Shown here in pieces: positions 41,230 to 49,367 of a DNA stretch of 54,661 nt (positions are counted from its first letter, which is position 1; every line of letters starts with the position of its first letter). The notes under the pieces were generated by a model. The model saw only the letters and a program-made list of their open reading frames with translations, did no database searches and was not told the origin of the DNA. A program made the translations under genes and the position numbers. Origin of the DNA: Synechococcus sp. CS-1332 (GTDB lineage Bacteria > Cyanobacteriota > Cyanobacteriia > PCC-6307 > Cyanobiaceae); NCBI RefSeq assembly GCF_025127995.1, contig NZ_JAHLYP010000009.1:1-54661 (forward strand), in the 5' to 3' direction.

Positions 41230-41748
41230 TCAGGGCTTCAGGGGAGACCAGGCCATCGTGGCGTTGAATTTCTGGCACCAGATGAGCACCGATTTCTGCG
41301 CCTTGAGATCGATCGAAGCGGGGATCACGTAGCTCTGGGCCCCCTTGCTGGATTTCAGCGAGGCCAGAACCGTGTAGCTGCCAGGTTTGAGGGGAAATCC
41401 GGGGGCCTTGGTCATGGCCAGGGGGGTGGCCGACGGGCTGAAGATCACCTTGAGATCCGGGGCCATGTCGTTGGTCTTGAAGTCGCTGCTGAGGGTGAGC
41501 ACCCTCTTGCCGCCTTCTTCGCTGATCGTGAAGCCACCGGTCACGGGAGCCTCAGCCTTGCGGAAGCTGCCCTTGGCCATGGCCATCCCCATGCCCATTC
41601 CCTTGGAGGGTCCGCTCATCGCGGGAGAAGACTGGGCAAGCCATGGGCTCTGGAACGGTGCGGCGTGGAGGGCAACACCGGAGAGCGCTGCGGCAGCGAC
41701 CACGGTGAGGGCGCCGGTGCGGAGGAAGGTGCTGGTGGAGCGTGACAT
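41230..41748 (-). CDS. Exported DM13-domain protein
   Basis: A 172-residue secreted protein. The signal peptide is MSRSTSTFLRTGALTVVAAA to about LHA. The DM13 domain begins at GSFRKAEAPVTGGFTISEEG and has VLTLSSDFKTNDMAPDLKV and the conserved Cys in VLIWCQKFNATMAW. DM13 domains are thought to take part in redox or electron transfer; the partner is unknown. A Met/Gly-rich segment (GMGMGMAMAKG) precedes the domain and might bind metal. Confidence 0.75.
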   Translation of the reverse strand: MSRSTSTFLRTGALTVVAAAALSGVALHAAPFQSPWLAQSSPAMSGPSKGMGMGMAMAKGSFRKAEAPVTGGFTISEEGGKRVLTLSSDFKTNDMAPDLKVIFSPSATPLAMTKAPGFPLKPGSYTVLASLKSSKGAQSYVIPASIDLKAQKSVLIWCQKFNATMAWSPLKP

Positions 41749-41859
41749 CTGGGATGCAGCGAGAGTGGCGAGGTAAGGGGCCGGGCAGCGAAGCAGCACG
41801 GCCTCCGTTCACCACGACTTACCCGTGGGCAGCCGGATCGGATTGGATCGGTGGTTCCA

Positions 41860-42888
41860 TCAGCCGATCGGCACGGTGCGGTCGAGGGCCTCGATATCCA
41901 CCAGGCGCCGGCCGCGGCTGTCGATGGAGACCAGATCCGCGAACGTCCGGCTTTCGCGAATGTCCTCCATCCGGTAGTGATGCACCTGCAGCAGCGCCGA
42001 TCCCGTCACCTCGTCGGTGCCCTCCACCAGCACCATCAGGGCCCCGCTGGCCCTGGCGATGGCCTCGAGCCCGAGCTGGACCAGGGGACTCTCGGGGGTC
42101 AGCGGGTGGCTCAGGACGGCCGTCAGATGCAGCTGGGGCGTGGCGGCGTTCAGCAGCGGCAACGGGTGCACGCGCCGCTGCCACAGCCCCGGCTCGATTT
42201 CCTCGTCCAGGAACAGGACCATCGCGTAGGTCACCTTCAGCCAGTAACTGGGGTCGGCGGTGACGAAGCGGCAGCTCAGATGGCCGCCGGGCCAGGAGCT
42301 CAGGCACAGCTGGCGGCTGAAGCGCAGCGGCGAATCCACCTGGGTGAAGCGCAGGAAGAACAGGCCGGTGACCATGGCGGTGGTCAGGATGCCAACGATC
42401 CGCTGGCCCGCCGCCAGGCCCAGGGTGTAGGGCGAGCTGACCCGGGCGGTCTGGAAGCTGGCGCTGAAGAGGTTCTGCAACGCGAAGATGCCGCTGTCCG
42501 GCACCCCCATCACTCCATCGGCTTCCAGGTGGCGTGAATCGAGCTGAAAGGCCAGGGCGAAGAGCAGCACCTCCGCCAGGTAGATCAGGGTCATGGCCAG
42601 GAAGAACACCGGCCAGGGCATGCGCATCGCCATCGACACCGGCTGGCGCCAGAGGCTGGTCCAGGGGCTGCGCTGATGGCCCAGGGCCCGTTGAGGACTT
42701 CTCCAGTGCGGACGCAGGAAGGTGGGCAGGCGCACAGGGAGCCGATGCCGGAAGAGAAAAACAGTAGTGGCCCCCCCTCCAGGCCCGCCTGGCGTTCGCC
42801 GGCAAGATCCGATCGTCCCCATCGCCGGTAGTACCTGTGTCAACACCCCGACGAGGGCTTCAAGGGAGTGAACCCATGCCGATCCCAC
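41860..42888 (-). CDS. Kir-like channel protein lacking the K+ selectivity filter
   Basis: The fold is that of an inward rectifier: TM1 MPWPVFFLAMTLIYLAEVLL, a pore region, TM2 GILTTAMVTGLFFLRF and a Kir cytoplasmic domain with ALMVLVEGTDEVTGSALLQV, HHYRMEDI and DSRGRRLVDIEAL. In the pore, LFSASFQTARVSSPYT (140-155) stands where Kir proteins have FSVQTxxTxGYG. The GYG signature is gone. It may conduct another ion, be gated differently or not conduct. The start is uncertain: ATG at 42888 is the first, 42822 is possible, and the first 75 residues or so are not conserved. Confidence 0.7.
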   Translation of the reverse strand: MGSAWVHSLEALVGVLTQVLPAMGTIGSCRRTPGGPGGGATTVFLFRHRLPVRLPTFLRPHWRSPQRALGHQRSPWTSLWRQPVSMAMRMPWPVFFLAMTLIYLAEVLLFALAFQLDSRHLEADGVMGVPDSGIFALQNLFSASFQTARVSSPYTLGLAAGQRIVGILTTAMVTGLFFLRFTQVDSPLRFSRQLCLSSWPGGHLSCRFVTADPSYWLKVTYAMVLFLDEEIEPGLWQRRVHPLPLLNAATPQLHLTAVLSHPLTPESPLVQLGLEAIARASGALMVLVEGTDEVTGSALLQVHHYRMEDIRESRTFADLVSIDSRGRRLVDIEALDRTVPIG

Positions 42889-43024
42889 CGTTTAGCCGGC
42901 TGGCAAGCCTTACGCTCACGGCTGAAGTCCAGCGCTGGTCCCATCAGTCGTTGGTTGGCCAGGGTGCCGCCTTTGAACGGTGGCAAGGCGTGCCCCAGCA
43001 TCCGATCGTGTTCCAGAGGCAGCC

Positions 43025-43750
43025 GTGATTCCAGGCGATGTCACCCCCGATGACAGCAACGATGCCCTGTTGGCGGGCCATGCCCTGGGGGATCTGGATG
43101 AGGCGGAACGGGAGCAGCTGGCCATCCTGCTGAGGGAGCAGCCCCAGCTCGGCCAGCGTCTGAACGAGTTCCGCACCACCCTCGAACTGTTGCCCCTGGC
43201 GTTGCCGCAGACCGCTCCGCCTCCCCAGCGACTGCGTCAACGCTTGATCGGCCGCCAGGGGTCCCCAGTGCTGGCGCGACCCGGCCGGGGGCCGATCCCC
43301 GGTGGCTGGCTGTGGCCGGCCGTGGTGGGGGTGGCCCTGCTGGGGCTGGGTTACGAGCTGCATCAGACCCGTCAGCAGTTGGCGCAGCTCCAGGGCCATC
43401 TCCAGGCCTCGGCCCCCGCGGTGGAGGCGTCCCGCCGCATGGTGCTGGAGGCCGTCGATCCCTCCGTCCCTGCCACAGGCGAAGTGATGGTGACCGGCAA
43501 CCCCACCCACAACGTGCTGATGCTCAATGGTCTGCCGCCGCCGCCGCCCCATCACGTCTATCGCCTCTGGGCCAATGTGGATGGCCTCAAAGTGGGCTGC
43601 GTGGCCTTCGTGCCCACGGCCCAGGGACACGTGGCGATGCTCATCCCCACGATGCCTACCAGTGTGGCCACCAGTGTGAGCGTGACGCTGGAAAACGACC
43701 AGGTGGGAGCCAGCCCCAGCGGCCGCATGGTGCTCTCCAGCAGCATCTGA
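43025..43750 (+). CDS. RskA-like anti-sigma factor
   Basis: A 241-residue membrane anti-sigma factor. The N-terminal sigma-binding helices are LLAGHALGDLDEAEREQLAI onward, without a zinc motif. One membrane helix follows (LWPAVVGVALLGLGYEL), then a short coiled coil, and an extracytoplasmic RskA domain with HHVYRLWANVDGLKVG and SVTLENDQVGASPSGRMVL. It should hold the ECF sigma factor at 44775 at the membrane. GTG at 43025 starts at the conserved part. The EamA gene follows after 11 bases. Confidence 0.8.
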   Translation: MIPGDVTPDDSNDALLAGHALGDLDEAEREQLAILLREQPQLGQRLNEFRTTLELLPLALPQTAPPPQRLRQRLIGRQGSPVLARPGRGPIPGGWLWPAVVGVALLGLGYELHQTRQQLAQLQGHLQASAPAVEASRRMVLEAVDPSVPATGEVMVTGNPTHNVLMLNGLPPPPPHHVYRLWANVDGLKVGCVAFVPTAQGHVAMLIPTMPTSVATSVSVTLENDQVGASPSGRMVLSSSI

Positions 43751-43761
43751 ATTCTCTACTG

Positions 43762-44778
43762 ATGACGTCACCGATCGGATCGGCCCCGTTGCCGATGGGG
43801 AGCAGGGGCTTTCTGCCGCTGCTGGCGTACGTGCTGTTGCGGGGGCTCGATGCCACCGTGCTCAAGGGCCTGCAGGTCTTCGGGGCGCTGCATCCTGTGC
43901 GGGGGGAGAATCCGATCAGCTTCTGCAACCTGTTCTTTCTGGCCCAGCTGGCGGTGGGGCTGGCGGCTCTGCTGCCGGGTCGGCGGACCCTGAGGGCGGA
44001 TCTGGCCGCTCTGGGACCTGGCGATCGGCGCCTGCTGGCCGGCGATGCCTTTCTGGGGCTGTTTCTGGGCCCTGTCGCCTACTACCTCGCCCTGGAGTCG
44101 CTCTCGGTCATCAGCCAGACGCTGCTCTTTGCCCTCGTGTTGCCGGCCTCGGCCCTGCTGGCCCGCTGGGTGCTGGCTGAGGCCCTGCCGCGGAGCTTCT
44201 CGATCAGTCTGGTGCTGATTGCCGCCGGTCTGCTGCTGCCGGCGGCCGCCACGGCGATGGCCGCCGGCAGGATGGATCAGTCGGTCGGCCTCGCCTGGGC
44301 CCTGGTGGGGATATTGGCCTACGGGGCTGCCTCCGTGAGCGGTCGCCTGATCGCCCTTCGCAGCTGGCCCCTGGCCGTCAGCGTCGGTGTGACCAACCTG
44401 GTGTCGGCCCTGATCTTCGGCGTGATCGCCCTGGTGCTGTTCGGTCCCCACCATTTCCTGCTGTTGCAGCTCTGGTGGGTGGTGGGGGTGATCGGGCTCT
44501 ATGCCCTCAGCCTGCCCCTGGGCCGGGAACTGGCCCTGCGGCTCGCCTATCGACACCTCCCTGTGGCGCAGGTCTCCCTGTGGAGCTCCCTTTCGCTGCT
44601 GGTGGCCCTGCTGAGTGCGGCCGTCCTGCTGGGGGAATCCCTCCAGGGGCCCAGCCTGGCCGGGTCGGCCCTGGTGCTGGCTGGAGTTTTCGCCAGTCGC
44701 TGGCGCTGGCCGATCCGATCCGGGCCCACGTCGGTACTACTTCCTACCGCCCCCGCCCCCTTGCCACCTTGGCCGTGA
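43762..44778 (+). CDS. EamA-family (DMT) transporter
   Basis: A 338-residue drug/metabolite-type transporter with about ten helices in two EamA repeats (YVLLRGLDATVLKGLQ and SVGLAWALVGILAYGAASVS among others). These proteins export amino acids, nucleotides or drugs; the substrate is unknown. It lies between the anti-sigma and sigma genes and overlaps the sigma start (GTGA), so it is a part of the regulated unit. Confidence 0.8.
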   Translation: MTSPIGSAPLPMGSRGFLPLLAYVLLRGLDATVLKGLQVFGALHPVRGENPISFCNLFFLAQLAVGLAALLPGRRTLRADLAALGPGDRRLLAGDAFLGLFLGPVAYYLALESLSVISQTLLFALVLPASALLARWVLAEALPRSFSISLVLIAAGLLLPAAATAMAAGRMDQSVGLAWALVGILAYGAASVSGRLIALRSWPLAVSVGVTNLVSALIFGVIALVLFGPHHFLLLQLWWVVGVIGLYALSLPLGRELALRLAYRHLPVAQVSLWSSLSLLVALLSAAVLLGESLQGPSLAGSALVLAGVFASRWRWPIRSGPTSVLLPTAPAPLPPWP

Positions 44779-45353
44779 CCCCCCCCGACGCGGATGCCAC
44801 GGGCCGCACAGGCTTGGGGACCCACCGGCGGGAACAGCAGGCCAGGTCCCAGGGCCTGGGCGCGCTCTACGACAGCTGCGGTGGCCCCGTCTATCGACTG
44901 GCCATGCGGTTGTGCCGCTCGAGCCAGGAGGCGGAGGACCTCACCCACGACGTGTTCCTCCGCTTCTGGCAGCAGGATCGCTACGACCCGTCCAGGGGAC
45001 CGGTCCTGGCCTACCTGTTGTTGCTGACGCGTTCGATGGCGCTCAACCGCATCAGCCAGCGCAAGAATCGCTGGGAGCTGATGCAACGCTGGTCGGAGCA
45101 GTTGTTTCCTGCTGCCGTGCCCACACCCCATGAAAACGCGGAGGCGGATGAACTGGCGCAACGGGTTCGGCAGGCCCTCGACGCCATCCCCGCCAACCAG
45201 CGGCAGGTGCTGGAGATGGCCTATTACGAGGGCCTGAGCCAGTCCGCGATCGGAGCCCTGCTTCAGCTGCCCCTCGGCACCGTCAAGACCCGATCCCGCC
45301 AGGGCCTGATCCGTCTGCGCGCCCTGCTCCACGATTCGCCCGCCCAGCTGTGA
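44775..45353 (+). CDS. ECF sigma factor
   Basis: A 192-residue extracytoplasmic-function sigma factor. Region 2 is LYDSCGGPVYRLAMRLCRSS with SQEAEDLTHDVFLRFWQQ; region 4 is ALDAIPANQRQVLEMAYYEG with LSQSAIGALLQLPLGTVKTR. This is the SigK-like group usually paired with RskA. Its GTG overlaps the EamA stop, and its own TGA overlaps the cupin start. Confidence 0.88.
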   Translation: MTPPDADATGRTGLGTHRREQQARSQGLGALYDSCGGPVYRLAMRLCRSSQEAEDLTHDVFLRFWQQDRYDPSRGPVLAYLLLLTRSMALNRISQRKNRWELMQRWSEQLFPAAVPTPHENAEADELAQRVRQALDAIPANQRQVLEMAYYEGLSQSAIGALLQLPLGTVKTRSRQGLIRLRALLHDSPAQL

Positions 45354-46033
45354 AGCCTGCCCCCACCCGCGTTCATGCCGACCTGGCCCGCCGGGCCGTC
45401 GTCAACAGCGCTGCCCTGCCCTGGCAGTCCTCGCCCCTGCCTGGGGTGGAGCGGCGCCTGCTGGATCGCGATGGCGGCGAGGTCGCCCGGGCCACCTCTC
45501 TCGTCCGCTACGCCCCCGGGAGCCACTTTTCCCCCCATCAACACGGCGGCGGTGAAGAGTTCCTCGTGCTTGAGGGTGTCTTCTCCGATGAGCACGGCGA
45601 CTATGGCCCGGGCACCTACGTGCGCAACCCGGTCGGCTCCGCCCATGCCCCCTTCAGTGCGGCGGGCTGCACCATCCTGGTGAAACTGCGGCAGATGGAT
45701 CCCGCCGACCAGACACGGGTCGTGATCGACACTCGAAGATCCCCCTTCGTGCCTGGCCTGGTCGCTGGACTGAGCGTGCTGCCCCTGCACGGCTTCGGGA
45801 CTGAACAGGTGGCCCTGGTGCGTTGGCAGCCAGACACCCGCTTCCCTCTCCACGCCCATCCCTGGGGCGAGGAGATCTTCGTTCTCGACGGGGTGTTCGA
45901 AGACGAGCAGGCTGCCTATCCAGCGGGAACCTGGCTGCGCAATCCGCCCGGCAGCCGCCATGCGCCATTCAGTGGCCGCGGCTGCCTGATCTGGGTCAAG
46001 ACCGGCCACCTTGGCCAGGCGATCTCCGCCTAG
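45350..46033 (+). CDS. Double-cupin (ChrR C-terminal-like) protein
   Basis: A 227-residue protein made of two similar cupin domains, an internal duplication: SHFSPHQHGGGEEFLVLEGV with FSDEHGDYGPGTYVRNP, and RFPLHAHPWGEEIFVLDGVF with EDEQAAYPAGTWLRNP. His and Glu in each could bind a metal. ChrR anti-sigma factors use such a cupin to sense oxidants, but the zinc-binding sigma-docking domain is absent. It is co-translated with the sigma factor and may sense the stress signal. Confidence 0.78.
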   Translation: MKPAPTRVHADLARRAVVNSAALPWQSSPLPGVERRLLDRDGGEVARATSLVRYAPGSHFSPHQHGGGEEFLVLEGVFSDEHGDYGPGTYVRNPVGSAHAPFSAAGCTILVKLRQMDPADQTRVVIDTRRSPFVPGLVAGLSVLPLHGFGTEQVALVRWQPDTRFPLHAHPWGEEIFVLDGVFEDEQAAYPAGTWLRNPPGSRHAPFSGRGCLIWVKTGHLGQAISA

Positions 46034-46878
46034 GAGACCGCTGGACCGCCCCGGAATGGGGCCACCGCCAGGGCGGTGAGGAAGCCCACCAGCTGGGCGA
46101 TCACCACGCTCGGGCCCGACGGCAGGGCGAAGGCGGCGGAGAGCAGCAGGCCCAGCACGGCGCAGGCCGCCCCCAGGCCAGCGGCCAGGGCCACATAGCT
46201 GTCGAAGCGGCGGCTCACCAGCCGCGAGGCGCAGGCGGGGATGACCACGAAGGCGCTGATCAGCAGCACCCCCACCGCCTTGACGGAAATGGCCACCACC
46301 ACGGCCAGCAGGATCAGGAACAGCAGCCGGTGCAGGGAGACGGCGACCCCCCGGGAGCGGGCAAGGGGTTCGTCGAGGGTGAGCAGCACCTGGTCGCGGC
46401 GGGTGAGGGCGAGGTAGCCGGTGGTGACGACAAGCAGGACCCCGATGAGGGTGAGGTCGAGCCAGGTGACCCCCAGGATGTCGCCGAAGAGGAGCTGCTG
46501 GATACCGCCCTTGTAGACCCGCAGCAGGCTCAGGGCCACCACGGCCATGGCCAGCGAGGAGGAGTAAACGATGTTCAGCAGGGCATCCGCCGGCAGACGG
46601 CTGCGTTGCACCAGCTGGTTCGTCATCAGGGCGAACAGCACCGCAAAGGGGATCAGCACCAGGGTGGGATCGATGCCCAGCAGGATGCCGAGCGTGATGC
46701 CGAGCAGGGCGGAATGGCCCAGGGCATCACTGAAGAAGGAGAGCTGGCGCAGCACCGCGAAACTGCCCAGAACGCCGCCGAGGGCGCCACTCAGCAGGCC
46801 GCCCAGCAGCGCCCGCTGCATGAAAGGCAGCTGCAGCAGTTCCACCAGGGTCGATCCCTCCGTCATGTCCACCGCCAT
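46030..46878 (-). CDS. ABC-3 family metal permease (ZnuB/MntB-like)
   Basis: A 282-residue membrane protein with eight or so helices: FMQRALLGGLLSGALGGVLG, LSFFSDALGHSALLGITLG and KAVGVLLISAFVVIPACASR are typical of zinc/manganese permeases. It imports divalent metals with an ATPase and a binding protein, neither of which is adjacent. The stop overlaps that of the convergent cupin gene. Confidence 0.86.
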   Translation of the reverse strand: MAVDMTEGSTLVELLQLPFMQRALLGGLLSGALGGVLGSFAVLRQLSFFSDALGHSALLGITLGILLGIDPTLVLIPFAVLFALMTNQLVQRSRLPADALLNIVYSSSLAMAVVALSLLRVYKGGIQQLLFGDILGVTWLDLTLIGVLLVVTTGYLALTRRDQVLLTLDEPLARSRGVAVSLHRLLFLILLAVVVAISVKAVGVLLISAFVVIPACASRLVSRRFDSYVALAAGLGAACAVLGLLLSAAFALPSGPSVVIAQLVGFLTALAVAPFRGGPAVS

Positions 46879-46916
46879 CGGCCCAGGGTACCCAGCTTGC
46901 CTGGGGCCCTCTGGCG

Positions 46917-47033
46917 TCAGGAGGGTGTGTGGACCAGGGCCTCGCAGACCAGGGCGAGGCAGGCCGCCAGCAGGACCAGGCGGCCAGCCCGGCAGACCAG
47001 CCGGGAGGTGACGACGAAACCCATCGGGATCAT
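46917..47033 (-). CDS. Possible 38-residue membrane peptide
   Basis: The reading MIPMGFVVTSRLVCRAGRLV continues with a hydrophobic helix (LLAACLALVCEALV) and stops at 46917. The gap between its flanking genes is otherwise empty. Such short hydrophobic frames can arise by chance in GC-rich DNA, so this is tentative. Confidence 0.3.
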   Translation of the reverse strand: MIPMGFVVTSRLVCRAGRLVLLAACLALVCEALVHTPS

Positions 47034-47067
47034 TGGCGTGCTTCGGTGCAGGGCAAGGGGAAAGGGT

Positions 47068-47280
47068 TCAGCGGCCTGTCGCCTGGAGGGGGCGGAGGTC
47101 CGTCAGGGTCACCGAGAAGGCTGGGGATCCGTGGCGGGTCAGGGGCCAGCGCCGCACCCAGCAGCTGTCGGTGTCTTCGTCGATGCTGATCACCTGGTAG
47201 GTACCGCCCTGGCGGCTGTTCAGCTGAACGAAGCCGCCGGGGTGCGGGGCTGCTGCTGAATGGGATGAGGGGTAGGGCAT
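47068..47280 (-). CDS. Small conserved hypothetical protein
   Basis: A 70-residue protein with GGFVQLNSRQGGTYQVISID and CWVRRWPLTRHGSPAFSVTL. The pattern looks like a small beta-rich cytoplasmic protein conserved among picocyanobacteria. The function is unknown. ATG at 47280 is preferred to GTG at 47292. Confidence 0.55.
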   Translation of the reverse strand: MPYPSSHSAAAPHPGGFVQLNSRQGGTYQVISIDEDTDSCWVRRWPLTRHGSPAFSVTLTDLRPLQATGR

Positions 47281-47346
47281 GGGTAGAACCACGCATCAGC
47301 CCTCAACGTAACAGAAAGTTGCAGATAGATTGACGAGAAGCCGGTT

Positions 47347-47427
47347 CATGTGCATTCCAAAGCACATGGCGACCATCCCTTGCCCCAAACATGCGTACCC
47401 CCCTCGGGGCGGGCCCAAGGGGGGTAC
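47347..47427. promoter_or_regulatory. Two strong inverted repeats downstream of cyAbrB
   Basis: CATGTGC (47347) pairs with GCACATG (47362) over an 8-base loop, and GTACCCCCC (47395) pairs with GGGGGGTAC (47419) over 15 bases. Both are perfect. They lie in the 270-base gap between the 3' end of cyAbrB and the 5' end of the small gene at 47280, so they could be a terminator for the first or operators for the second. No T run follows either, which argues against simple terminators. Confidence 0.45.
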
Positions 47428-47551
47428 TTTGCGAAAGCTTTGGGGAGTTGATCAATCTCCCGGCCCCGCAAAATCTTTCTAGATCAGCAGCAACGGCTAC
47501 AGCGCAGGCCTGCACATTTCGTCACAGGCGCTGCAGCGGTTCCGCATCGGC

Positions 47552-47920
47552 TCACTCGTCGTCGTCGGAGCCGCCCACCGGCACGAGGCGAATCGCCTTG
47601 CGACCCAACTTGATCTCGAATTCGTCGCCCGGCTCGAGGCCCAGCATGGCGGTGTAGGCCTTGCCCACCAGCAGGTTGCCGTTGAACTGGACCTTGGCGG
47701 TATAGCCGAGCTTGCGGCCGGCCTTGGTGGCCGCCTTGCCCACGCCATCACCGAGGTTGATGCCCTTGGCGTCGAGAAGGGCTTCGTAAAAAGCCGTGAA
47801 GTTCAAGCGCTCATTGCCGTCCTTCTTGGTGCTCACGTAGCCGCAGCTGCGGACCAGATCCGATTTCGAAGCGTCCCCCAGCTCTTTCACCTTGGCGAGC
47901 AGATCGGCACCTTTGAGCAT
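47552..47920 (-). CDS. Cyanobacterial AbrB-like regulator (cyAbrB)
   Basis: A 122-residue transcription regulator typical of cyanobacteria. The N-terminal part is MLKGADLLAKVKELGDASKS with GYVSTKKDGNERLNFTAFYE. The C-terminal AbrB DNA-binding domain is YTAKVQFNGNLLVGKAYTAM with GLEPGDEFEIKLGRKAIRL. cyAbrB proteins tune carbon and nitrogen metabolism genes. The ATG at 47920 gives the family's usual length. A TTGTACAA palindrome lies about 30 bases upstream and may be a regulatory site. Confidence 0.88.
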   Translation of the reverse strand: MLKGADLLAKVKELGDASKSDLVRSCGYVSTKKDGNERLNFTAFYEALLDAKGINLGDGVGKAATKAGRKLGYTAKVQFNGNLLVGKAYTAMLGLEPGDEFEIKLGRKAIRLVPVGGSDDDE

Positions 47921-48134
47921 GATGCAATGGCGGTGGGTATTGAGCGAAATTGTACAACTCGGGCCCGCGATCGCCAGTCGGGCCAGGTTCGGCTCTCCCT
48001 GCCTTCTGGCCCTATGCATTGCGGCTGCTCTGTGGTCACCCGCTGTGCTCCGGCGGCCGATGGATGGCCATGGCTGGAGCGAACGCAATCCGGCTCAGCA
48101 GGCTAATCGGGAGCTCGGCATTGACCCTCAGGCG

Positions 48135-49367
48135 TCAGCCCTTCGGTGGTCCCTCCACCTGATACTGGACTTGCTGGGGGAAGGGGATCTCGATGCCTCG
48201 GTCCCGGAAGGCGCGCCAGATGCCGGCCTGGACTTCGCTGCAGATGGAGACGTTATCCATGGGATTGGCGATCCAGAAGCGCAGGGCATAGTCGATGGAG
48301 GAATCCCCATAGCGGAGCAGCAGGCCTTTCGGTGCCGGGTTTGGAAGAATGCGGCTCTGGCTGCGGGCCGTGGCTTCCAGCAGGTCGATCACTTCGATGG
48401 GATCATGGTGATAGGCCGCACCCACCAGCACCTGACTGCGCCGCAGCGTGTCGCTGCCCGTGTAGGTCACGGTGGTGCTGGTGAAGAACGTCTGGTTCGG
48501 GATCACCAGTTCGGCATTATCCCGGTCGCGCCAGAGCACGGCGGCCCGCAGGCCGAGGCTGCGTACCTCGCACGGATCACCGTCAATGAACAGCACCTCC
48601 CCGGGCCGTACCGATCCTTCGAACAGGAGCCAGAGGCCACTGACGAAATTGGAGAAGACTTCCTTGATGCCGAATCCCAGGCCCACCGAGAGGCCACCGG
48701 CCACCGCCAGGATCGCGGTGCGGTTGAAGCCCACATGATCGAGGGCCCAGACGATCCCGAAGGCCACCGCCGCATAACGAATCATCAGGGCCAGGGCGCG
48801 GCGGCTGCCGTTGCTGATGCCCACGCTGCGCTGCACCAGCCAGGCCATCCCCTGGGCCGGCGGTCCCGTGCCCATGGCCAGCACGTACAGGATCACCACC
48901 GCCAGCAAAAAGCTGCCCACGGTCACTTCCGAGCCGAACCATTCGCCGATGGGGATCAGGGCCAGATCCTGGGGGTTGTCGAACACCCGGATCACCAGCA
49001 AGGCGGAGGTCAACAGGTAGGCCGGACGGATCAGGCGCGTTTCGAGCAACTGCACCTGCTGGGGCTGGATGAAGCGGCCCAGCAGCAGGCGCGCCCCGCC
49101 CAGTCCCAGCCAGCCCAGGTAGAGGAGCAGCCCCATCAGGAGCAGCCCGTACGGTTGGCCGCCAAACCCCAGGGCCAGCGACAGCAGGCCCAGCAGACTG
49201 GGGATCACCAGCTGCGGCCGCCCTGCCGGGGGAAACCGCGGGGCCAGCCGCCGGCCCAATGGCCCCTGGCCGAGGAACACGAGCAGCAGCAGGATCAGCT
49301 GGACGCGCACCTCGATGCGTTGCAGGTAGCCGAACCAGCCGAGGATCTCCAGCAGCAGAATGTTCAT
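48135..49367 (-). CDS. MscS-family mechanosensitive channel
   Basis: A 410-residue channel with several N-terminal helices and an MscS core: AILAVAGGLSVGLGFGIKEV, FSNFVSGLWLLFEGSVRPGE, AELVIPNQTFFTSTTVTYTG and the C-terminal IEIPFPQQVQYQV. It differs from the enlarged homologue at 17521. The ATG overlaps the stop of the solute-binding gene, so the two are co-translated. Confidence 0.88.
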   Translation of the reverse strand: MNILLLEILGWFGYLQRIEVRVQLILLLLVFLGQGPLGRRLAPRFPPAGRPQLVIPSLLGLLSLALGFGGQPYGLLLMGLLLYLGWLGLGGARLLLGRFIQPQQVQLLETRLIRPAYLLTSALLVIRVFDNPQDLALIPIGEWFGSEVTVGSFLLAVVILYVLAMGTGPPAQGMAWLVQRSVGISNGSRRALALMIRYAAVAFGIVWALDHVGFNRTAILAVAGGLSVGLGFGIKEVFSNFVSGLWLLFEGSVRPGEVLFIDGDPCEVRSLGLRAAVLWRDRDNAELVIPNQTFFTSTTVTYTGSDTLRRSQVLVGAAYHHDPIEVIDLLEATARSQSRILPNPAPKGLLLRYGDSSIDYALRFWIANPMDNVSICSEVQAGIWRAFRDRGIEIPFPQQVQYQVEGPPKG

